In this document: piece after piece, positions 1-7,626 of the stretch
Layout of the letters: every line of letters starts with the position of its first letter
Numbering within the stretch: the first letter of the stretch is position 1
Source: an uncultured Azospirillum sp.
GTDB taxonomy: Bacteria > Pseudomonadota > Alphaproteobacteria > RF32 > CAG-239
Direction of reading: 5' to 3'
Length of the DNA: 26,544 nucleotides
Assembly: GCA_900539605.1 (NCBI GenBank)
Contig: UQCS01000021.1
Span: 1 to 26,544, forward strand
Notes under the pieces: generated by a model
Seen by the model: the letters and a program-made list of their open reading frames with translations, nothing else
Database searches by the model: none
What the model was told of the DNA's origin: nothing
Program-made: the position numbers and the translations under genes

Positions 1-13
1 CACCTTAACATTC

Positions 14-37
14 AACCCCGGGTAAACTCGGGGTTTT
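14..37 (+). terminator. Rho-independent terminator of a gene left of the window
   Basis: AACCCCG (14-20) pairs with CGGGGTT (29-35) around a small loop, and a short T run (34-37) follows. The orientation suits a + strand gene that ends just before the window. No coding sequence for it is visible here. Confidence 0.6.
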
Positions 38-53
38 CTGGAAAGCATGTAAT

Positions 54-92
54 AAAAAAAGAGAGTGGTCTTCACAGACAACTCTCTTTTTT
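54..92. terminator. Bidirectional intrinsic terminator
   Basis: The arm A6-GAGAGT (55-66) is the exact complement of ACTCTC-T6 (81-92), with a 14 nt loop. The stem is flanked by A and T runs, so it can stop transcription in both directions. It sits 14 bp past the stop codon of the minus-strand 106 aa gene and probably ends that transcript. Confidence 0.75.
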
Positions 93-105
93 CATCACAT
101 GCCGC

Positions 106-426
106 TTATTGCCGCCAGCTCCTTATCCGAAAAACCGAACACACAAAGTCCGCGTACTGTCGCAGATCGGGCAGAACCCACAACAACAGGGCTAAAACCA
201 ACAGTGCGCCGGAAATGTAAAAACTCCACAACGGAATCTCCACAAACAGCCAGACCAGACCGGCACATACATGTGCAATTGCCGTATATTCATACAGTTT
301 TTTTGCACAAACATAGCAAATATGCCAGCCGTTGGGCCACCGATTGTCACTCAATTGAAAAACCAAAGTGACAAAACTGAATATAAACGCCAGCATAAAG
401 CAAACAAACATCATTATAAAGTTCAT
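106..426 (-). CDS. Small multi-pass membrane protein, unknown function
   Basis: This 106 aa protein starts with MNFIMMFVCF. It has two or three hydrophobic segments: about residues 2-24, 46-63 and 68-86. Between the first two lies a short loop with W, H and the pair CYVC (residues 37-40). The C-terminus is basic (FRIRSWRQ), which suggests a cytoplasmic end. I do not recognise the family. Support for a real gene is the hydrophobic pattern, the terminator right after its stop, and an AT-rich upstream region with promoter-like hexamers. The Shine-Dalgarno sequence is weak (TTAGAG). It stands alone on its strand, so context gives no function. Confidence 0.6.
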   Translation of the reverse strand: MNFIMMFVCFMLAFIFSFVTLVFQLSDNRWPNGWHICYVCAKKLYEYTAIAHVCAGLVWLFVEIPLWSFYISGALLVLALLLWVLPDLRQYADFVCSVFRIRSWRQ

Positions 427-1026
427 AAACTCTAATTTTTAAATAATTCTACAATATTTATAATATTAGCCAAAAAACTACAAAAAGCAATAATTTTTTA
501 AAATTGTTCCTTCCTATCCGTCAATTCCAACGCCCCTTTTTCCCTATTCCCGCTTACTCTCTCCTTCTTCTTTTCTTCGCCTCCTTCTGCCCCTGTCCTC
601 TTTTCTGTTTTCCTCCTCTGCTCCCGCTTACCTCGACTTTCCTCCGCCCTTGTCCGCACTTTTCGCTTTTTCCCCATCTTTTTCATCTCCTTATCTGCCT
701 TTCCTCTTTCTTTTGTCTTTTCCTCTCTTTTTCCGCTCTCTGCCTCACTCTTTACTCTGTCCCCGCTTACCCCGACTTTCCTCCGTCCTTGTCCGCACTT
801 TTCGCTTTTTCCCCATCTTTTTCATCTCCTTATTTGCCTTTCCTCTTTCCTTTGTCTTTTCCTCTCTTTTTCCGCTCTCTCTTCTAACTTTCTTCCCTCT
901 TCTCCTTACTTCACACCGATACAAATTTCCATCCACATCATTTTTTGTTGCCATAACCGCCTAAGCATGATATTTTTTCCACATCAAAAATTATCTTTAC
1001 ATTATTAACTCTAAAACATTGAAAAC
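427..1026. other. 600 bp gene-poor interval, AT-rich then pyrimidine-rich
   Basis: Positions 427-503 are AT-rich and probably carry the promoter of the minus-strand 106 aa gene; TTGCTT (485-490, -) with AATATT 17 nt downstream is one weak candidate. Positions 504-905 are almost pure C and T on the + strand and contain a long direct repeat, listed separately. Open frames through this tract, on either strand, are low-complexity by-products of the base composition. Positions 906-1026 are AT-rich leader sequence for the small + strand gene at 1027. Confidence 0.6.
623..880. repeat. 119 bp direct repeat, period 139, in a polypyrimidine tract
   Basis: Copy 1 (623-741) and copy 2 (762-880) match over 119 positions. 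I find four differences (at 633, 647, 694 and 711), and all are C/T transitions. The repeats are separated by a 20 bp pyrimidine-rich spacer. A further short CGCTTAC match at 551-557 may be the remnant of an older copy. The tract is strongly strand-asymmetric: pyrimidine on +, purine on -. Confidence 0.9.
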
Positions 1027-1170
1027 ATGACTGTACAAACTTTCATCCTGCTGACTGTCATCGTCATACTGGCCGTCGTATGCCTCTGCCAGTTTGTAAT
1101 CATCCGCAGACAAAAAAAAGAAATCAGACAGTACAAAATTGAACAGTATGTCTCATTCTCCCATCATTAA
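1027..1170 (+). CDS. 47 aa single-pass membrane peptide
   Basis: ATG at 1027 opens a 47 aa frame ending TAA at 1168-1170. Residues 4-27 are one continuous hydrophobic helix (FILLTVIVILAVVCLCQFVII). A basic cluster RRQKK follows, then a short polar tail, as expected for an N-out/C-in single-pass protein. The family is not recognised. The ribosome binding site is poor (only TTGAAAAC before the ATG), which lowers confidence. A strong bidirectional terminator 41 bp downstream supports a transcribed unit. It lies between the pyrimidine-rich tract and the convergent nifJ gene. Confidence 0.5.
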   Translation: MTVQTFILLTVIVILAVVCLCQFVIIRRQKKEIRQYKIEQYVSFSHH

Positions 1171-1211
1171 GCACACCGGCCGACAAACAACATCCGCCGT
1201 TTTTTAAAATT

Positions 1212-1241
1212 AAAAAGCACCTCCGAAGAGGTGCTTTTTTT
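1212..1241. terminator. Strong bidirectional terminator between the 47 aa gene and nifJ
   Basis: AAAAAGCACCTC (1212-1223) pairs perfectly with GAGGTGCTTTTT (1228-1239), and T residues run on to 1241. The four-base loop reads TTCG on the minus strand, the stable C(UUCG)G tetraloop, so it fits best as the nifJ terminator. It can also serve the + strand small gene. Confidence 0.9.
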
Positions 1242-1254
1242 ATTGCCGGTTGGC

Positions 1255-4200
1255 TTATTCGGCTGCAGAAGGATCGTTTTCTTCAACCTTGTATTCGGCC
1301 ATGTGCTCCAGCAGGCTGCGTTTTTCCTTAACGTTTTCCTGAGCTTTATTAAGCAAGGTCTCATAACGTTCCGGATTCATCTTGTTAACAACCTGGAACC
1401 GCGTTTCGTTCGACATATAGTCGGACAACGGTTTCGTCGGCGCTTTAGAATCCAGCATCAACGGCGCTTTGCCTTCGCGGATATTTTCCGGATTGTAACG
1501 GTACAACGGCCAGCTGCCGGTTTCAACCGCATTCTTCTGGTGTTCCAGACCGTCCGCAAGGTTAAAGCCCTGAGCAATACAATGCGAGTAGGCAATAATC
1601 AGCGACGGACCGTCAAAAGCTTCTGCTTCGTTCAAAGCTTTGATCGTCTGCATATCGTTGGCACCGACCGAAATCTGAGCCACATATACATTACCGTAAG
1701 ACATCGCAATCATGCCGAGATCTTTCTTCGGCAAAGCCTTGCCGGCCGTTGCAAACTTGGCCGACGCGCCCATCGGGGTCGCTTTCGACTGCTGTCCGCC
1801 GGTATTGGAGTAAACGCCGGTATCCATAACCATGATATTGATGTTCTTGCCGGAAGCAATCGCGTGATCCAAACCGCCGAAACCGATATCATAGGCCCAA
1901 CCGTCGCCGCCCAAGATCCAAACCGACTTCTTAATCAGATAATCGGCCAGTTCGTTCAAATGTTTGGCTTCAGCACTGTCCAAAGTTGCCAGTCTGTCAC
2001 GTAGAGCTTTGACGTTGGCGCGCTGGTCATCAATCTCAATATCGGTGGCCTGCGGATTGCTCAAGATTTTTTCAACCAACTCGGCACCGATTTGATCTTT
2101 CAGTTCTTCCAGCAGTTTTTTGGCAAAGGCCGTCTGCTGGTCAATTGAGAATCTCATTCCCAAACCAAATTCGGCATTGTCTTCAAACAAAGAGTTTGCC
2201 CAAGCCGGACCATGACCTTTTTCGTCTTTGGCATAAGGTGTGGTCGGCAGGTTGCCCGAATAAATCGAAGAACATCCGGTTGCATTGGCAACAACCATCC
2301 GGTCACCAAACAACTGGGTCAGCAATTTGACATACGGTGTTTCGCCGCATCCGCCGCAAGCGCCTGAGAATTCAAACAACGGTTGAATCATCTGTGTGGT
2401 CTTGGGCAGGTTCTTGGCAACTTCGGTACGTTTAACATACGGCAGTGTTTCAAAGAACTTCCAGTTGGCAACCTGCTGTTCCAAATGATTTTCGATGTGA
2501 TCCATATTGATGGCCTTTTTCGCAGGATCTTCCTTATTTTTGGCCGGGCAGGCAGAAACACACAGACCGCATCCGGTGCAATCTTCCGGCGAAATTTGCA
2601 GAATAAACTGCTTGCCGGCAAATTCTTTGCCTTTGTACGGCGCCGATTTAAAGCTGGCCGGTGCATTTTTCAGTTCTTCTTCCGAAGCAACCTTCATACG
2701 GATCACGCCGTGCGGGCAAACCAGCGAACATTTGCCACACTGAATACAGGTGGCCGGATCCCAAACCGGAATTTCGGTTGCAATGCAGCGTTTTTCATAC
2801 TGAGTGGTTCCGGTCGGCCAGGTACCGTCAACAACTTCTGCAAAAGCAGATACCGGCAGCTGATCGCCGCGGTCGGCAATCAGTTCGGCCGTCAGCTTCT
2901 GAACAAATTCGGGAGCGTTGGCCGGAACCGGCGCCTGACGGTTGAAAGTCGAAGTAACCGTTGCCGGATATTCAACTTTATGCAAATGAGCCAAAGAAGC
3001 ATCAACAGCGGCAAAGTTCTTTTGAACAATTGCATCGCCCTTCTTGCTGTAAGTCTTTTTAATTGCATTCTTAATCTGCGCAATTGCTTCATCTTTTGGC
3101 AGAATATTCGAAATGGCAAAGAAACAAGCCTGCATAATGGTATTAATGCGCTGTCCCATACCAGTTTCGCGGGCAACTTCCACCGCATTGATAGTATAAA
3201 AGTTCAGTTTCTTGTCGATAATTTCCTGTTGAACTTCGCGCGGCAGATGATTCCAAACTTCCGAAGCGGCATACGGTGCATTGAGCAGGAAAGTCGCGCC
3301 CGGTTTGGCAATCTTCAGAATGTCAACCTTGTTCATGAAGGGGAACTGGTGACAAGCAACAAAATCTGCCTTATTGATCAAATAAGCCGATTTGATCGGA
3401 TTATCGGAAAAACGCAGGTGCGAAGTGGTCATCGAACCGGACTTGCGGGAGTCGTATACAAAATAACCCTGTCCGTATTTACCGGCATCTTCGGCAATGA
3501 TCTTAATCGAGTTTTTGTTGGCTCCTACGGTACCGTCAGCACCCAAACCGTAAAATACGGCGCGAACAACGTCTTTCGGTTCGGTGTCAATTGAATCGTC
3601 AAAAGCCAGTGATTTGTGAGTTACGTCATCGGTAATACCAACGGCAAAACCGTTAACCGGTTTGGCAGCAAAACCGTTGTCAAATACAGCTTTGACCATA
3701 CCCGGGGTAAATTCTTTGGACGACAAGCCGTAACGGCCGCCGACAATTTTCGGCATCTGGGCAATTGCGCCGTTGGCAAACGCCTGGGTGAGTGTTGCAA
3801 CAACATCCAGATACAACGGTTCGCCGATTGAGCCCGATTCTTTGGTACGGTCGAGAACCGAAACCACTTTAACCGACTTAGGCAACACCTTGAGGAAAGA
3901 TTTTTCCGGGAACGGACGATACAGGTGAACTTTCAAAACACCGAGCTTGGCACCTTGGGCATTCAGATAGTTAATGGTTTCTTCAACCGTTTCGGCACCC
4001 GAACCCATAATAACGATAACCTGTTCGGCATCTTCGGCACCGGTGTAGTCAACGATGTGATACTGACGGCCGGAAATCTTGGCAAATTTGTCCATTTCCT
4101 CCGCAACAATTCCTTCAACTTTGTCATAGAAAGGATTGCAGGCTTCGCGGCCCTGGAAGAATACATCGGGGTTCTGAGCGGTACCGCGGATAACCGGCGC

Positions 4201-4836
4201 TTCAGGACGCAGAGCGTGTTTGGCGTTGAAAGAATAATCCACGCCTTCCAGCATCGCTTTCAAATCGTCATCGGAAAGCACTTTGATTTTCTTAATTTCG
4301 TGAGAAGTGCGGAAACCGTCAAAGAAATGCATGAACGGCACACGCGAACGCAGCGTCGAAGTCTGGGCAATCGCGGCCATATCGTGGGCTTCCTGCACCG
4401 AGTTGGAGCACAGCATTGCAAAACCGGTCTGACGGCAGCTCATCACATCGGTATGATCACCGAAAATCGACAAGGCATGATAAGCCAGCGAACGTGCGGC
4501 AACATGCATGACAAACGGCGACAGTTCGCCGGCTATTTTGTACATATTCGGGATCATCAGCAACAGTCCCTGCGAAGCGGTAAAGGTAGTGGTCAGCGCA
4601 CCTGCCTGAACAGAACCGTGGCAAGCACCGGCGGCACCGGCTTCCGACTGCATTTCCTGAACTTCGGGCACAATCCCCCACAGGTTTTTCTGCTTGGCGG
4701 CAGACCATGCGTCAGCCCACTCACCCATCGGCGACGACGGGGTAATCGGATAAATAACGCATACTTCGTTCATACGATGGGCAACCGAAGCGGCAGCTTC
4801 GTTACCGTCCATCATTTTCATTTTCACTTCTGACAT
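1255..4836 (-). CDS. nifJ: Pyruvate:ferredoxin (flavodoxin) oxidoreductase
   Basis: A cytoplasmic iron-sulfur enzyme that oxidises pyruvate with CoA to acetyl-CoA and CO2, reducing ferredoxin or flavodoxin. At 1193 aa it is full length for the single-chain family. The N-terminal domain has the YPITPSSPMGEWAD motif (about residues 29-42). Two ferredoxin-type clusters follow: C697, C700, C703, C707 and C753, C756, C759, C763. The TPP domain carries the proximal-cluster cysteines C827, C830, C855 and C1086, plus the TPP/Mg motif GDG (977-979) followed by DTGVYSNTGGQ. All catalytic cysteines are present, so it should be active. The start is supported by AAGGAA seven bases before ATG. It is monocistronic, with its own terminator, and divergent from a lipoprotein gene. 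It implies low-oxygen metabolism. Confidence 0.97.
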   Translation of the reverse strand: MSEVKMKMMDGNEAAASVAHRMNEVCVIYPITPSSPMGEWADAWSAAKQKNLWGIVPEVQEMQSEAGAAGACHGSVQAGALTTTFTASQGLLLMIPNMYKIAGELSPFVMHVAARSLAYHALSIFGDHTDVMSCRQTGFAMLCSNSVQEAHDMAAIAQTSTLRSRVPFMHFFDGFRTSHEIKKIKVLSDDDLKAMLEGVDYSFNAKHALRPEAPVIRGTAQNPDVFFQGREACNPFYDKVEGIVAEEMDKFAKISGRQYHIVDYTGAEDAEQVIVIMGSGAETVEETINYLNAQGAKLGVLKVHLYRPFPEKSFLKVLPKSVKVVSVLDRTKESGSIGEPLYLDVVATLTQAFANGAIAQMPKIVGGRYGLSSKEFTPGMVKAVFDNGFAAKPVNGFAVGITDDVTHKSLAFDDSIDTEPKDVVRAVFYGLGADGTVGANKNSIKIIAEDAGKYGQGYFVYDSRKSGSMTTSHLRFSDNPIKSAYLINKADFVACHQFPFMNKVDILKIAKPGATFLLNAPYAASEVWNHLPREVQQEIIDKKLNFYTINAVEVARETGMGQRINTIMQACFFAISNILPKDEAIAQIKNAIKKTYSKKGDAIVQKNFAAVDASLAHLHKVEYPATVTSTFNRQAPVPANAPEFVQKLTAELIADRGDQLPVSAFAEVVDGTWPTGTTQYEKRCIATEIPVWDPATCIQCGKCSLVCPHGVIRMKVASEEELKNAPASFKSAPYKGKEFAGKQFILQISPEDCTGCGLCVSACPAKNKEDPAKKAINMDHIENHLEQQVANWKFFETLPYVKRTEVAKNLPKTTQMIQPLFEFSGACGGCGETPYVKLLTQLFGDRMVVANATGCSSIYSGNLPTTPYAKDEKGHGPAWANSLFEDNAEFGLGMRFSIDQQTAFAKKLLEELKDQIGAELVEKILSNPQATDIEIDDQRANVKALRDRLATLDSAEAKHLNELADYLIKKSVWILGGDGWAYDIGFGGLDHAIASGKNINIMVMDTGVYSNTGGQQSKATPMGASAKFATAGKALPKKDLGMIAMSYGNVYVAQISVGANDMQTIKALNEAEAFDGPSLIIAYSHCIAQGFNLADGLEHQKNAVETGSWPLYRYNPENIREGKAPLMLDSKAPTKPLSDYMSNETRFQVVNKMNPERYETLLNKAQENVKEKRSLLEHMAEYKVEENDPSAAE

Positions 4837-4923
4837 TTTATTTCCTTGTTAATGTTAACCATGTTTAGAAAAAAATTTCTGCCATTCCTATAGCACGACA
4901 GAAAGCAAAAATCTATCAAAAAA

Positions 4924-4953
4924 TAACAAATTTGAAGATATTTTTATTTGTTA
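4924..4953. promoter_or_regulatory. Inverted repeat in the nifJ/lipoprotein divergent intergenic region
   Basis: TAACAAAT (4924-4931) and ATTTGTTA (4946-4953) form a perfect 8 bp inverted repeat with a 14 bp spacer, so half-sites are about two helical turns apart. It lies in the only intergenic space (4837-5016) serving nifJ (-) and the lipoprotein gene (+). It could be a dimeric regulator's operator. The surroundings are very AT-rich, so chance is possible. I found no convincing -35/-10 pair for either gene. Confidence 0.35.
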
Positions 4954-5016
4954 ACCTATTCTTTGCACTTTTTTTCTAATATGATAAAAAACTGAAATAT
5001 ATGAGAGACAATACCA

Positions 5017-5304
5017 ATGAAAAACAACCTTTCCGCCATCATTTTTGTCCTGCTTGTTGCCGGTTGTTCAGCCACTCCCGCCGACAAAACCCCGCAAACT
5101 CAAAACGGCAAGCTCTATTCCTGTATGTTGGAGCGTTTTCACGAATTAAAAGACAACGGCACACTGGCTCAAAAGAACGATGACTGGTCTTTGGCCAACG
5201 AAATCCAACAACAATGTATCCGCAAACTCGAAATGCCAGCCGATAATTTTAACACTTTGCAGGGAATGAACGTCGGTGTCAGTATGATCAGATCCATGCG
5301 TTGA
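5017..5304 (+). CDS. Small lipoprotein, unknown function
   Basis: This 95 aa protein begins with a lipoprotein signal peptide: MKNN, a hydrophobic core, and the lipobox VAGC with C17 as the lipidated cysteine. The mature part is about 79 aa and starts SATPADKTP, a flexible Pro/Thr-rich linker. It has two more cysteines (in YSCML and QQCIRK) that could form a disulfide in the periplasm. The family is not recognised. AGAGA lies at a suitable distance before the ATG. It is divergent from nifJ and convergent with the HAD gene at 5337. Membrane anchoring is well supported; function is open. Confidence 0.8.
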   Translation: MKNNLSAIIFVLLVAGCSATPADKTPQTQNGKLYSCMLERFHELKDNGTLAQKNDDWSLANEIQQQCIRKLEMPADNFNTLQGMNVGVSMIRSMR

Positions 5305-5336
5305 GTTTTACCGCCGACTGGTAACCTGAACAAGGT

Positions 5337-6206
5337 TTATACCGCTTCCAATAAATAGTCGGCTTCTATCCGCAAATCTTTCATATAGGCGCGCAAGTCG
5401 TCAAATTCGCCTTCGTCTGTCATATTTTTGTAACTGATTCCCGAAGTTATCAACGCGGTTTTCAACCCTAAACTGGCAGCCCCCAAAATATCGGTTTCCA
5501 ACGTATCGCCCACCATCAGGATTCTTTCGGGCGCAATATTTTCATATTCCTCCAACGCCGCAACAAATATCTCCGGATACGGTTTGCCGAAATACTCCGT
5601 TTCACCGCCGATTTCCTCATAATAACGTGCCAAACTCCCCTGACAGACAACCGGTTCGTCATAGCCGCCGACATAAGCACGCAAATCGGGGTTGGCACAA
5701 ACCAGCGTCAATCCCTGTTCGGCAAATTTCTGCAACTCGTGCTTGAAAGGCTCAACCGTCAAAACGTTTACCGTCTTTCCTTCCCGGCAAACTTTCGGAA
5801 TACCGATAAAAACAAAATCGGCAACTGCGGGCTCGGTGACTTCAACATAACGACTGCCGGCAAACAAGGCTGCTTCTTTTATGCCGTAAACATAGTATTT
5901 CAGCCGCCGGCGGTCAGCGGAGAAACAACGGTACGCCAGCTCTCCCGACGAAAAAATCCGATCATAATGAACACCCTTTTCCAAACCGCGGGCCGACTGG
6001 CTTTTTTCCATAGCTTTGACCCGTTCGGTTCCGTTGGAAAGGATAACTACCTTTTTTCCCGCCTGTTTCAACGCCGCCAAATGCACCGCCGCATTTTCAT
6101 ATAAACGGCTGCCGTCCCATAGCACGCCAAAAACATCAAAAACAAATAAATCAAAATCGTTTTTTAAAGAAAGAACATTTTTCAAAGTTGTAATATTCAC
6201 TGGCAT
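5337..6206 (-). CDS. HAD-IIA family hydrolase (TIGR01459-like)
   Basis: A cytoplasmic HAD-superfamily protein of 289 aa, normal for the NagD-like subfamily IIA. Motif I is FDVFGVLWDG with nucleophile D24. The usual second aspartate (DxD) is replaced by F26; this is known from TIGR01459 members, which often have DVWGVLHDG. Motif II is ILSNGT (55-60), the motif III lysine is in YFGKPYPE, and motif IV is MVGDTLETDILGA. Loss of the second Asp, normally the acid/base of phosphatases, makes the reaction uncertain. The start has only a weak GGGAA Shine-Dalgarno. It is divergent from the methyltransferase gene with 45 bp between starts. The natural substrate is unknown. Confidence 0.85.
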   Translation of the reverse strand: MPVNITTLKNVLSLKNDFDLFVFDVFGVLWDGSRLYENAAVHLAALKQAGKKVVILSNGTERVKAMEKSQSARGLEKGVHYDRIFSSGELAYRCFSADRRRLKYYVYGIKEAALFAGSRYVEVTEPAVADFVFIGIPKVCREGKTVNVLTVEPFKHELQKFAEQGLTLVCANPDLRAYVGGYDEPVVCQGSLARYYEEIGGETEYFGKPYPEIFVAALEEYENIAPERILMVGDTLETDILGAASLGLKTALITSGISYKNMTDEGEFDDLRAYMKDLRIEADYLLEAV

Positions 6207-6216
6207 TTTTTATTTT
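6188..6216 (+). promoter_or_regulatory. Possible sigma70 promoter of the methyltransferase gene
   Basis: TTGTAA (6188-6193), a 17 bp spacer and TATTTT (6211-6216), four of six matches in each hexamer. It overlaps the 5' end of the divergent HAD gene, as it must given the 45 bp gap. A start near 6223 would leave a leader of about 29 nt. Confidence 0.3.
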
Positions 6217-6251
6217 TCCCGTTATCATCAGTGGGCAAGGAGAACATGTTT

Positions 6252-7079
6252 ATGGCCGATTATACTCAAGACTACTTATTAGACAAGAAAATAAAGATTT
6301 TTCAACCAAACGACGGTTATCGGGCCTCTTCGGATGCCGTATTTTTGTCTTCCCTACTTGACGGCGCCGCCCCCGGAGAAAGAATTCTCGATGTTGGTTC
6401 CGGCACCGGAGCGGTTTCGCTGTGCCTGGCCCGCCGTTTTCCCCAAATCTCAATTACCGGAATCGAAATTCAACCCCGGCTGGCGGAGTTGTCGGCCATG
6501 AGCGCCGCCGCCAACGGTTTTGACAAGCTGAAATATATCAACGCCGATATCCGGCAACCGCTCAAAGAACTTGCCAACTGCAGTTTTCATCATGTGATCA
6601 CCAACCCGCCCTACACCGATCACGATATGCCTTCGCCCAACCCGAGCAAGGCTGCCGCCCACAACCTTCAACAATTCGACCTTTCGGCGTGGATTGCTTT
6701 TTGTTTGAAAATGCTGCGGCCGCACGGTTATTTTTATATTATCAACCGTGCCGAAGCGCTGGATCAAATCTTGTCTTCTCTGTATAAAAAAGCGGGCGCC
6801 GCCGTCATTGTGCCGCTTTTTTCCAAGACCGGACAAACGGCAAAACGTGTCTTGATTTCCGCCCGCAAAGACTCAAAAGCGCCGACACGCATCCTACCCG
6901 GCTTAACCGTTCACGACTTTTCGGGCGCTTATACCGAACGCGCCCGCCTTATTCTGCGTGACGGACAATCTCTGTTCTCTACGGAACCAGCTCTGCAAAA
7001 TAGACTATCCGGTTGTCGCCGGAATCAATTGCTTTCTGCAGCGCCGCAATCGCCTGACCGACCAGCGTCGCCTGACTGA
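6252..7079 (+). CDS. trmN6: tRNA1(Val) adenine(37)-N6-methyltransferase-like protein
   Basis: An AdoMet-dependent N6-adenine methyltransferase of the TrmN6/YfiC family, expected to modify A37 of tRNA(Val). From the ATG at 6252 it is 275 aa. The N-terminus has the family signature FQPNDGYRASSDAVFL (17-32), followed by AdoMet motif I LDVGSGTG (46-53), the acidic strand-2 residue in GIEIQP, and the catalytic NPPY (118-121). AAGGAG at 6237-6242 gives good spacing to the ATG at 6252; ATG 6246 and GTG 6231 are also in frame but badly spaced. The last ~33 residues look non-conserved and lie antisense to the end of the convergent GGDEF-like gene (101 bp overlap), suggesting a 3' extension by stop-codon loss. 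Confidence 0.85.
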   Translation: MADYTQDYLLDKKIKIFQPNDGYRASSDAVFLSSLLDGAAPGERILDVGSGTGAVSLCLARRFPQISITGIEIQPRLAELSAMSAAANGFDKLKYINADIRQPLKELANCSFHHVITNPPYTDHDMPSPNPSKAAAHNLQQFDLSAWIAFCLKMLRPHGYFYIINRAEALDQILSSLYKKAGAAVIVPLFSKTGQTAKRVLISARKDSKAPTRILPGLTVHDFSGAYTERARLILRDGQSLFSTEPALQNRLSGCRRNQLLSAAPQSPDRPASPD

Positions 7080-7599
7080 CGGCATCACCGTCAAAAATAC
7101 TGACACCGATATTATAGGCCAGCCGGTATCCGTAAGACCCGACAATAAGCGGCTGCGACAACAGCGCGGCAATTTTTTCGGTTTCAATTCCGATTTCCGC
7201 ACTTCCGCCGATATTCGGCACCATAATCCAAAAATGATAATTAATCCCGCGCGCCACTGTATAATTTTTTGGCAACGCCTGCTGCAACATATCCGCCACC
7301 CGGCGTAAAATTTGTTTTTGAACCGCCTCGTCCCCGGTTTGCGGCAAATCACGAATAAAAACGCCGATCACCGCAATCTGAAATCGGCGCATCCGGATGT
7401 CTTTCAGCAGTTCTCCGGTCAACGCCGTCTGCAAACGGTCTTCAAACAAATGGAAACTGGGCAGCCCAGTCAGACGGTCAAACATACACCCCGCACTTCC
7501 GAAAGCGGTTTCCCGGTCAGGCGACGGCCGGTCGCCATCCGAAGTTTCCGGCATTTTTTCATTGCGGGAAAAAATGTCCGATATCGTTGTGTCCGCCAT
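6979..7599 (-). CDS. Degenerate GGDEF-domain protein
   Basis: A 206 aa soluble protein with a single GGDEF-like domain from residue 41 (DRLTGLPSFHLFEDRL, the family's DxLTGLxNRxxF opening). Where the active-site GGDEF should stand, after the VAR lead-in, the sequence reads INYHF, and the Mg-binding DxD/N residues near FIRDLPQTG are also lost. It therefore cannot be a normal diguanylate cyclase; a scaffold or sensor role is inferred. Residues 1-40 are polar and probably disordered, with no membrane segment. GGAGG eight bases before the ATG supports the start. It begins 27 bp after rpoH on the same strand and is probably co-transcribed. Its 3' end overlaps the convergent methyltransferase gene. 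Confidence 0.75.
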   Translation of the reverse strand: MADTTISDIFSRNEKMPETSDGDRPSPDRETAFGSAGCMFDRLTGLPSFHLFEDRLQTALTGELLKDIRMRRFQIAVIGVFIRDLPQTGDEAVQKQILRRVADMLQQALPKNYTVARGINYHFWIMVPNIGGSAEIGIETEKIAALLSQPLIVGSYGYRLAYNIGVSIFDGDAVSQATLVGQAIAALQKAIDSGDNRIVYFAELVP

Positions 7600-7626
7600 G
7601 ACACATCCTCCGTATTAAACTGTTTG

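Noticed and set aside
623..880. CRISPR array or minisatellite gene
   Set aside because: Only two copies, 119 bp each, with a spacer of the same low complexity; not CRISPR-like.
504..964. + strand frames of 127 and 104 aa rich in F, L, P and S
   Set aside because: They arise from the polypyrimidine tract, which encodes only those residues in any frame; no ribosome site and no family resemblance.
1231..4833. Long + strand open frames (1231-2004, 2383-3594, 3925-4833)
   Set aside because: They lie wholly antisense to nifJ, and their translations show no domains; they are by-products of its codon usage.
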